A DNA stretch of 64,000 nt from positions 172,988 through 236,987 of the forward strand of contig CACYQB010000001.1 of assembly GCA_902776435.1 (NCBI GenBank). Reading direction: 5' to 3'. Below, piece by piece: positions 26,228-33,213 of the stretch (position 1 is its first letter; the number at the start of each line of letters is the position of its first letter). This DNA is from an uncultured Bacteroidales bacterium. GTDB lineage: Bacteria; Bacteroidota; Bacteroidia; Bacteroidales; Muribaculaceae. A program made the position numbers and the translations under genes. Below the pieces are notes generated by a model that was not told where the DNA came from, ran no database searches, and worked only from the letters and a program-made list of their open reading frames with translations.

Positions 26228-27700
26228 TTACCAGGATCCATAGGCCTGGCGGTCGGCATCGATGCGCAGCAGGATGAAGAGCAGGAAGGTAAATCCCCAG
26301 AGCGAGGAGCCGCCGTAACTGAAGAAGGGGAGAGGTATACCGATGACAGGACACAAGCCGATGACCATGCCGATGTTGACGGCGACATGGAAAATCAGGA
26401 TGGACGCGACGCAGTAAGCATAGACTCTGGCAAAGGTCGAGTGGTTGCGCTCGGCAAGGGTAATGATGCGCAGTATCATGGCAAGAAACAACAGGAGAAC
26501 TGCCACACTGCCAACGAAGCCCTTTTCCTCACCGATGGTGCAGTAGATGAAGTCGGTATGTTGCTCGGGGACATACTTGAGTTTGGTCTGTGTGCCTTGC
26601 AGGAACCCCTTGCCCATGATGCCACCGCTACCGATGGCAATCTTGCTCTGATTGACGTTGTAGCCAGCGCCACGCAGGTCTTGCTCGATGCCCAGGGTGA
26701 CCTTGATGCGCGTCTGCTGATGCGGCTCAAGCACTTTATTGAAGGCGAAGCTCACAGTAAACATGAATACCAGTGACGCTGCGGCAAAGCAGATGGTAAT
26801 GAGGACCTTCTTCAAGTCATCGTGCAGCATGCCCCACAACAGGTAGATGAGCGACAGGATGATGACGGGCAAGAAGAAAGCGTATCCGTTGACATGCACA
26901 CCAGCCAGCGTCAGTCCGCCAGCAATGGCGCCAGCCAGCGCATAGCCCAATAGCACGTTGCGGCCCAGGATCCATGATCGGCAATAGACCAAGAGCATGC
27001 CCACAATCAGCCCCATGACTAAGATGAAGGCGATGACCATACCTAACGGGATGCCCATAAAGGTGATGGCGGCAAACTTCAGCACAACAACAAAGTAAAC
27101 CACTGCCATCAGTGCGGCAAACAACACGAAACCCGACATGCCCTCGCGGTAGAGGACAAAGATGAGCGACGTGTAAACCAGCGCTGAACCAGTCTCTTTC
27201 TCCAGGATGATACACAGGATGGGCAGCAGGATAATGCCGATGGCGATAGCATAGTTGCGCCAGCCGTTGAGTTGGAACCCGTAGGTGCTGAACAACTTAG
27301 CCAGAGCGAGTGCTGTGGCCGTTTTGGCAAATTCGGCGGGTTGCAGGCTCACGGGGCCGAATACCAGCCACGAGCGGGAGCCCTTGATATCGGGTGCGAC
27401 AAAGATGGTGACGATCAGCAGCAGAATCATGAATCCGTAAAGCGGATAGGCATAAGCCTCATAGATGCGTCTGTCGATCAGCAGCAGGGAGAAACCGATG
27501 AGGAACGAGAGACCTGCCCACAGGAACTGCTTGCCCGAGAATTCACTCAGGTCAAACATGCTCGCTTTGTCATAGTCGTAGGTGGCGGCATAGATGCTCA
27601 CCGCACCGGCAACGACCATGATCAAGTAGAGGATAATCGTGAACCAGTCCACCGACCTCAATAGGTTGGTATTTTCATCGTCATTCCTGATTTCCATCAT
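26228..27700 (-). CDS. rodA: RodA, SEDS peptidoglycan glycosyltransferase
   Basis: This 490-residue integral membrane protein of the FtsW/RodA/SpoVE family polymerises lipid II for lateral wall growth together with PBP2. It has about ten membrane helices, the LQPAEFAKTATALALAK segment (about 117-133) and the C-terminal IGSGGIMGKGFLQGTQTKLK and PEQHTDFIYCTIGEEKGFVG motifs. An unusually long middle region with several extra hydrophobic helices (about 225-310) makes it longer than the typical 370-400 residues. It overlaps the end of mrdA by 20 bases. ATG 27697 is an equivalent start. Confidence 0.95.
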   Translation of the reverse strand: MMEIRNDDENTNLLRSVDWFTIILYLIMVVAGAVSIYAATYDYDKASMFDLSEFSGKQFLWAGLSFLIGFSLLLIDRRIYEAYAYPLYGFMILLLIVTIFVAPDIKGSRSWLVFGPVSLQPAEFAKTATALALAKLFSTYGFQLNGWRNYAIAIGIILLPILCIILEKETGSALVYTSLIFVLYREGMSGFVLFAALMAVVYFVVVLKFAAITFMGIPLGMVIAFILVMGLIVGMLLVYCRSWILGRNVLLGYALAGAIAGGLTLAGVHVNGYAFFLPVIILSLIYLLWGMLHDDLKKVLITICFAAASLVFMFTVSFAFNKVLEPHQQTRIKVTLGIEQDLRGAGYNVNQSKIAIGSGGIMGKGFLQGTQTKLKYVPEQHTDFIYCTIGEEKGFVGSVAVLLLFLAMILRIITLAERNHSTFARVYAYCVASILIFHVAVNIGMVIGLCPVIGIPLPFFSYGGSSLWGFTFLLFILLRIDADRQAYGSW

Positions 27701-29609
27701 TGTTGGTCACGGGTTTATCGGTTGATTTCTTATGATTGGCGGCCTGATTGCCGGAACTGGTTGTTTTCTTGGGTTTAGGATAAGAGATGGTGTGGCGACT
27801 GGCCATAGCGCGACCTTGGGCTTGCAAGCCCGGAGAATTGCCGCGCAGGTAGCGTTGAATCATCAATGCGCCGATGGGCACGCCGAACGCTGCGCCGAAA
27901 CCTGCATTCTCTACATAGACACAGACGGCGATTTTCGGGTCATTCATCGGCGCAAAGCCCATGAATACCGAGTGGTCACGTCCGTGGGGGTTCTGTGCGG
28001 TACCTGTCTTGCCGCAGACGTCGAGTCCAGGAATATTGGCCCGGGTACAGGTGCCACCCAAGACGGCCATGCGCATGCCCTCGACGATGTCGTTATAGTA
28101 CCGCTTGTCAATGTCGGTGTCGTGGCGCTCTAAGTTCTTCTTGAGCACGCCGACGCCCTCGATGTTTTTGACGACATGAGGGGTGATATAGTAGCCACGG
28201 TTGGCGATGGTGGCGCTCAGGTTAGCGATTTGCAGAGGCGTAGCCAAAATTTCGCCTTGGCCGATGGCGTCGCTGATGATCGTCTGTCCCACCCACTTGC
28301 CTTTGCCGTAGATTTTGTCATAGAAAGCCGTGTTGGGGATAAAGCCGCGGCTCTCGCCAGGCATGTCGATGCCCAACTTGTAGCCGTAGCCCATCGATAC
28401 CATGTGGTTCTTCCAGATTTCAAAGGCTTTGCCTGTTGAGCCATACTTGCTGCGCTTGTCCATCATGTACTTGAATCCCCAGCAGAAGTAGGCATTACAC
28501 GATGTCTGCAGGGCGGGTTTGAGAGGGATGGGCGAGCCATGACCGTGGCAGCCGACGCGCAATCCGGCATTGATGTAGCCACGATGGCAGGGGAAGACGG
28601 TGCTCGTGGTGATGATGCCCTCTTCCAGGAAAATCAGGCCTTGGGTGGGCTTAAAGGTTGAGCCAGGAGGGTAGGCCGCCATGATGGAACGGTCATACAG
28701 TGGTTTGAGCCTATTGTTGACCAGGTCGCTGTAGTTCTTGCCACGTTCTTTACCCATGAGCAGTGACGGGTCATAGGTCGGGCTGGAGACTAGCGCGAGA
28801 ATCTCGCCAGTCTTGGGTTCAATGCACACGATGGCACCCACCTTGCCCTGCATGAGCATTTCGCCATAGGCTTGCAGCTCGATGTCGATGCTCAGCTTGA
28901 GGTTGTTGCCTGATACGGGAGATACGTCATCAGCACCTTCATTGTAACGGCCCTTGATTTTGCCTGTCGCGTCGCGGATGAGGATTTCCTTGCCCTTGAT
29001 ACCGCGCAACCAGGTCTCGTAGCTCTTCTCAATACCCAGGTCGCCAGTGTAGTCACCAGGACGGTAATAGTCGTCATTCTCGATGTCGCGGGCATTCACT
29101 TCGCGGATGTCACCCAGCACGTTGGCCGCAACGTGGTAATTGTACTGGCGCAGGATGCGCTGCACGACATAAAAGCCCGGGAAACGGAAGATTTTCTCCT
29201 GGAGACGACCGTAATCCTCGGGCGTCAGGTGGTTCATGAACACCTGCTGGGTGAAGGCTGAGTAGTTACGGCCCTTTTTCATCTCCTCCCAGCGGTGGTC
29301 AAACTCTGCGCGGCTGATCTGCAATGTGTTACAGAAGTCGATTGTGTCAAACGGTGTCACATCCTTGGGGATCATCACCAGATCATACTCGGGCGTATTA
29401 TAGACCACGAGGTTGCCGTTGCGGTCATAGATGAGGCCGCGCGACGGGTAGATGACCTTCTCCATGAAGGCGTTGTTGTCGGCATGCGCTTTGTAGGTGT
29501 TGTCCAGCACCTGCAACTGCACCAGGCGGATGATGTAAACGATAACAATCGCCACGATGAAGCCGCCGATGACATATTTGCGTTTCTCGAGGTTATAATC
29601 TTTTCTCAC
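27681..29609 (-). CDS. mrdA: Penicillin-binding protein 2, transpeptidase of the elongasome
   Basis: This 642-residue class B PBP crosslinks peptidoglycan and works with RodA. One membrane anchor (about 10-30, YVIGGFIVAIVIVYIIRLVQ) precedes the pedestal domain and a transpeptidase domain with SxxK (STFK, about residue 317), SxN (SCN, about 369) and KTG (GKTGTAQNPHG, about 533). A Lys/Pro-rich, poorly ordered tail ends the protein (PKPKKTTSSGNQAANHKK). It overlaps mreD upstream by 17 bases and rodA downstream by 20, indicating tight translational coupling. Confidence 0.96.
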   Translation of the reverse strand: MRKDYNLEKRKYVIGGFIVAIVIVYIIRLVQLQVLDNTYKAHADNNAFMEKVIYPSRGLIYDRNGNLVVYNTPEYDLVMIPKDVTPFDTIDFCNTLQISRAEFDHRWEEMKKGRNYSAFTQQVFMNHLTPEDYGRLQEKIFRFPGFYVVQRILRQYNYHVAANVLGDIREVNARDIENDDYYRPGDYTGDLGIEKSYETWLRGIKGKEILIRDATGKIKGRYNEGADDVSPVSGNNLKLSIDIELQAYGEMLMQGKVGAIVCIEPKTGEILALVSSPTYDPSLLMGKERGKNYSDLVNNRLKPLYDRSIMAAYPPGSTFKPTQGLIFLEEGIITTSTVFPCHRGYINAGLRVGCHGHGSPIPLKPALQTSCNAYFCWGFKYMMDKRSKYGSTGKAFEIWKNHMVSMGYGYKLGIDMPGESRGFIPNTAFYDKIYGKGKWVGQTIISDAIGQGEILATPLQIANLSATIANRGYYITPHVVKNIEGVGVLKKNLERHDTDIDKRYYNDIVEGMRMAVLGGTCTRANIPGLDVCGKTGTAQNPHGRDHSVFMGFAPMNDPKIAVCVYVENAGFGAAFGVPIGALMIQRYLRGNSPGLQAQGRAMASRHTISYPKPKKTTSSGNQAANHKKSTDKPVTNNDGNQE

Positions 29610-30111
29610 GGCGCGTGCTGACTAATGTATCCAACCCAAAGATGATGATAATCGACAGCGCGCTGCTGGCGGCGATGCGTGCCAAGGTGAGCACGATGTT
29701 GTGCAAGGTGAAGGCCTGGATGAGGAAGATGAGCGTGCAATAGATGGTCACCAGCGTCGCCATGTACTTGAAATAGTCTCCCACGCCCATCGAGTCCACC
29801 GAGGGGATAGGGATGTTCATGTCGTTCTCGCGTGACACAAAGGCGTTGAACACGGGCCTTCTGATGGCCGCCATGATGGTGCAGGCCAGCGCGTTCATGC
29901 CCGGTGTGTTGTTGAAAATGTCGATAATCAGGCCCGAGAAAAAGGCGATTGTCAATACCCAACCACCATGCAGGTTAACGGGAAGCCTGAGGATGAGGTA
30001 GATAAACACTACGGGCATGGCGACGTTGAACAACACGATCTTGTTGCACACCAGCTGCAGCACAACGAGTGCGAGGAACAGCACGATGAATTGTATTACG
30101 GTCTTGGTCAT
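29593..30111 (-). CDS. mreD: Rod shape-determining protein MreD
   Basis: This 172-residue membrane protein with about five hydrophobic helices (FIVLFLALVVLQLVCNKIVL at the N-terminus, then GGWVLTIAFFSGLIIDIF) fits MreD by pattern, length and position between mreC and mrdA. MreD binds MreC in the inner membrane as part of the elongasome. Its ATG overlaps the mreC stop by four bases. Sequence conservation in MreD is low, so the call leans on context. Confidence 0.88.
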   Translation of the reverse strand: MTKTVIQFIVLFLALVVLQLVCNKIVLFNVAMPVVFIYLILRLPVNLHGGWVLTIAFFSGLIIDIFNNTPGMNALACTIMAAIRRPVFNAFVSRENDMNIPIPSVDSMGVGDYFKYMATLVTIYCTLIFLIQAFTLHNIVLTLARIAASSALSIIIIFGLDTLVSTRREKRL

Positions 30112-31148
30112 GGCTGTTCTCCTCCTGTATTCTCGGGTTCAACGGGTTCGGCGGGTTTCGCGGGCTGGGCAGGCGGGGTGGGCTGAACGGGCTGGATAGG
30201 CTCCTTGGTGGGTTCCTTAGCAGCCTTTTTGCCCTTAGGTTCGTCGGTGGGAATGACGTCCACAATTTCGGGCTTGATTTCAGGGCGCGTCTCGATATTG
30301 GCCGCAGTGTCGATGCCCAATTCTGCACGGCGCAGGGCGTCGATCTGTTCCTTCATCGAGTTAGTGATGACGCGCACGCTGCTCAACTGGCTGAAGTTGG
30401 TGGTCAACTTGATGCGCAACGACACAAAACTGTCGCTCAAGTCACGGGCAAGCCCCTCGACAGTGCCGACGATGATGCCCTCGGGAAATACTGCCGAGTA
30501 ACCGCTAGTGACAATCGTGTCACCCTTGTGGTACTCCACATGCTTGGGCAACTCTTCGAGCACGGCAAAGCGCGGACTCTTGCCGTCCCATACCAGACTG
30601 CCATAGAAGTTGTTGTTCTTGAGTTTGCACGAGAGCCTCATGTGGGGATTCAGCAACGAGATGACACGTGCCGCATGAGGTCCGACAACATTGACGATGC
30701 CCACCACGCCGTTCTGGTCGATGACGCCCATCTCGGGTTTTACGCCATCGATAAATCCACGGTTGATGGTGATGTAGTTGTTCGGTTGGGCAATGCTGTT
30801 GCTGATCACCTGGGCCATGACAAACGAGTACTGGCTCAGGGCGGGTTGATGCAGCGAGTCGGGCGACTGCAGGGCCAAGTCGGCCATCTGGTTACGCAGC
30901 TCAATCAGTTCCATCTCCAGCGCGGCGTTACGTTCCTGCAGGCTCTCGTTGATATCCCGCAGGTGGAAATAGGACGTGACGCTATTGAACGCTTTATAGA
31001 CGGCGGCGCTCACCGAGTTGGCCGACGTCAGATAAACGCTCTGCTGGTAAGGGTTATCCCTAAACAGCAGCACGAGGCTCAATATCACATAGATAGCGAA
31101 AATGAACCACGCACTGTGTTTGACGAAAAAGTTGAGCAGATTATTCAT
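30108..31148 (-). CDS. mreC: Rod shape-determining protein MreC with Pro-rich tail
   Basis: This 346-residue periplasmic scaffold protein has a membrane anchor (about 10-28, HSAWFIFAIYVILSLVLLF), a coiled coil (about 60-95, NESLQERNAALEMELIELRN), and the MreC beta-domain with YITINRGFIDGVKPEMGVI and GDTIVTSGYSAVFPEGIIVG. MreC links MreB filaments to PBP2. After about residue 285 a long Pro/Glu/Thr tail (PVQPTPPAQPAKPAEPVEPE) extends the protein beyond the usual domain. It sits between mreB and mreD, separated from mreB by a heptad repeat array. Confidence 0.95.
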   Translation of the reverse strand: MNNLLNFFVKHSAWFIFAIYVILSLVLLFRDNPYQQSVYLTSANSVSAAVYKAFNSVTSYFHLRDINESLQERNAALEMELIELRNQMADLALQSPDSLHQPALSQYSFVMAQVISNSIAQPNNYITINRGFIDGVKPEMGVIDQNGVVGIVNVVGPHAARVISLLNPHMRLSCKLKNNNFYGSLVWDGKSPRFAVLEELPKHVEYHKGDTIVTSGYSAVFPEGIIVGTVEGLARDLSDSFVSLRIKLTTNFSQLSSVRVITNSMKEQIDALRRAELGIDTAANIETRPEIKPEIVDVIPTDEPKGKKAAKEPTKEPIQPVQPTPPAQPAKPAEPVEPENTGGEQP

Positions 31149-31157
31149 CGTGCTTTT

Positions 31158-31269
31158 ATTAGTTGTAAGTTGTAAGTTTTAAGTTGTAAGTACGTTTACT
31201 ATCGCCTAAAAAGACTTTTGGCAGTACTATTATTACTTAAAACTAAAAACTTAAAACTAAAAACTAAAG
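31158..31269. repeat. Inverted heptad arrays between mreB and mreC
   Basis: AGTTGTA-type 7-bp units at 31158-31197 and complementary ACTTAAAA/ACTAAAA units at 31236-31268, ending at the mreB stop codon. The two halves could pair in the mreB-mreC messenger. Confidence 0.7.
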
Positions 31270-32292
31270 TTAGCGCATGAGGAACTTGAAGTGCTTGATG
31301 TTCTTCAATGCGATGCCTGTTCCCTTGGCGACAGCGTGCAAGGGATCCTCAGCAACATGGAACTCGATGCCGATCTTGTCGGTCAAGCGACGGTCCAGGC
31401 CACGCAGCAGGGCACCACCACCGGTCAAGAAAATACCATTGTGAACGATATCCTGATACAACTCGGGAGGAGTCTGCTCCAGGGCGCTCAGCACGGCAGC
31501 CTCAATCTTGGAGATGGACTTCTCGATGCAGTGGCATACCTCCTGATAGGTTACAGGCACCTCAAGGGGCAACGAGTTGACCTGGTTGGGGCCATGGATA
31601 ATGAAGTCCTCAGGGGCATCGGGTCCCAAGTCGGTCAATGCAGAGCCGACGTTGATCTTGATGGCCTCGGCGGTGCGCTCTCCCACGCGGACGTTGTGGG
31701 CGCGACGCATGTGCTCCTGGATATCCTCGGTGAGTTCGTCACCAGCGGTGCGGATGCTCTTGTTGCTCACGATGCCACCCAGCGAGATGACAGCGATTTC
31801 GGTCGTACCACCACCGATGTCAACAATCATGTTACCCTCGGGGGCCAACACGTCAAGGCCGATACCCAGGGCGGCAGCCATGGGCTCGTAGATCATGTAA
31901 ACGTCACGGCCACCGGCATGCTCGCTCGAGTCGCGGACGGCACGGATTTCGACCTCGGTCGAACCCGAGGGAACGCATACGACCATGCGCAGCGAGGGCG
32001 AGAACCAGTGATTCTTGGCGCTCACTTTCTTGATCATGCCGCGGATCATGTGCTCGGCAGCGTTGAAGTCGGCGATGACACCGTCGCTCAAGGGGCGCAC
32101 AGTGCGGATGCCCTCGTGAACCTTGCCGTGCATCTCACGGGCGCGTTCACCGACGGCGATGGGCTTGTTAGTTTTGGAGTCGAGTGCCACGACCGAGGGT
32201 TCGTCAATGACGATGCGGTCATTATGGATGATAATGGTGTTGGCTGTTCCTAAATCGACAGCGATTTCTTGAGTGAATGAAAACCATCCCAT
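31270..32292 (-). CDS. mreB: MreB, actin-like cell shape protein
   Basis: This 340-residue actin homologue organises lateral wall synthesis. The nucleotide-site motifs are clear: AVDLGTANTIIIH (phosphate 1, about residues 11-23), NMIVDIGGGTTEIAVISLGG (phosphate 2) and FLTGGGALLRGLD (adenosine). Length is normal. It is the first gene of the mreB-mreC-mreD-mrdA-rodA operon, so the organism is likely rod-shaped or ovoid. A TAATTTTG -7 box lies about 70 bases upstream. Confidence 0.98.
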   Translation of the reverse strand: MGWFSFTQEIAVDLGTANTIIIHNDRIVIDEPSVVALDSKTNKPIAVGERAREMHGKVHEGIRTVRPLSDGVIADFNAAEHMIRGMIKKVSAKNHWFSPSLRMVVCVPSGSTEVEIRAVRDSSEHAGGRDVYMIYEPMAAALGIGLDVLAPEGNMIVDIGGGTTEIAVISLGGIVSNKSIRTAGDELTEDIQEHMRRAHNVRVGERTAEAIKINVGSALTDLGPDAPEDFIIHGPNQVNSLPLEVPVTYQEVCHCIEKSISKIEAAVLSALEQTPPELYQDIVHNGIFLTGGGALLRGLDRRLTDKIGIEFHVAEDPLHAVAKGTGIALKNIKHFKFLMR

Positions 32293-32360
32293 GATTGTTA
32301 TCTTTATGTTTGATAGTTAGTTATGAAAATCTAATAAAAAATCTCTCCTTAATTGGACTG

Positions 32361-32368
32361 CAAAATTA
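32361..32368 (-). promoter_or_regulatory. -7 box for the mreB operon
   Basis: TAATTTTG on the minus strand, 69 bases before the mreB ATG. A TTTGGC lies only 12 bases upstream of it, too close for a canonical -33 element. Confidence 0.45.
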
Positions 32369-32437
32369 CTGAATTCTTGCCAAATGTGTGCTATGTTTTA
32401 GTGTAGTTTTTTTCACTTAGTTTTATCCCGCTATCGT

Positions 32438-32839
32438 TTATAGCATTTCCTCAAGAGACTCCACAGCGTGGCGCACACAGTCCTCACAGGAACACAACAC
32501 CCCACGGTCGGTTCCCACGCCTTTAAGCTCCTTACACTTTGTCGCGCCACACCGTTGTTCAAACAATAACCTTAACTGGCTGGCCTGGGGATTCATTCGG
32601 CGGTTGTCAAATTTTAGCAACCCTTGAGCCATTTGGGCACCGCACAGGGCACCACAGGTCTCATCCATGCTTCCCATTCCGCTACCGAAACAGGCACCCA
32701 TTGCCAGCAATTTCTCCTCTGGCAAATCAAGTTCTGGTGCAAAGGCCAGCAGCACCGCCTGGCAGCAATTGTAACTGCGCTTATACATCACAGCGCGCTC
32801 GCGTCGCGGCATTCCACTCATCATGTCGTTCTGTTCCAT
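32438..32839 (-). CDS. C_GCAxxG_C_C family redox-type protein
   Basis: This small cytoplasmic protein of 133 residues has the family cysteine pattern: NCCQAVLLAF (about 24-33), GACFGSGMGSMDETCGALCGA (about 48-68), and distal cysteines in RCGATKC and LCSCEDC. Proteins of this family are often linked to redox or metal handling, but no precise reaction is known. It stands alone behind a good promoter. The start could also be one of the Met codons at residues 6-7. Confidence 0.85.
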   Translation of the reverse strand: MEQNDMMSGMPRRERAVMYKRSYNCCQAVLLAFAPELDLPEEKLLAMGACFGSGMGSMDETCGALCGAQMAQGLLKFDNRRMNPQASQLRLLFEQRCGATKCKELKGVGTDRGVLCSCEDCVRHAVESLEEML

Positions 32840-32872
32840 GTCTATTATATATTAATGTGAATTTTCTTGATG

Positions 32873-32904
32873 CAAAGATAGCTCAACCCGAACACAATGC
32901 CAAA
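32873..32904 (-). promoter_or_regulatory. Promoter of the C_GCAxxG gene
   Basis: On the minus strand TTTG (32901-32904), 20-base spacer, TATCTTTG (32873-32880). Its flank resembles the nifJ promoter (TGCCAAAT and a CTCAACCCG-like segment). Confidence 0.65.
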
Positions 32905-33141
32905 TTTATTTGAGCAAACCGAACGGTAACCCTAACTCGTTCTTTTTTTCAAACAACATGAACAACGTTAAACAACAAAACAACGTTTTTTAGAGGTATC
33001 CGCGTCTTGGTTATTTTAACAACTGAAATCTCTGAATATTCTGAAGGCATCAGCGCTCGTGTCAATAAATGACTTAGTATGTAAGCCCTCAGATAATTCA
33101 GATGATTCAGTTGTTAGTTTTTGCTGAAATACAAGGGTGGT

Positions 33142-33174
33142 TTTGGTCTTCTTGAGGGATAATCACTATATTTG
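33142..33174 (+). promoter_or_regulatory. Promoter of the DUF285 repeat gene
   Basis: TTTG (33142-33145), 21-base spacer, TATATTTG (33167-33174), 39 bases before ATG 33214. This argues against the alternative upstream start at 33172. The rest of the gap back to 32905 shows no gene. Confidence 0.6.
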
Positions 33175-33213
33175 CAGTTTCAATTGAAAATTTACCAGCT
33201 TAAACATTTGACG

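Noticed and set aside
31291-32253. 320-codon frame opposite mreB
   Set aside because: Antisense to a conserved actin-like gene; composition typical of a shadow frame.
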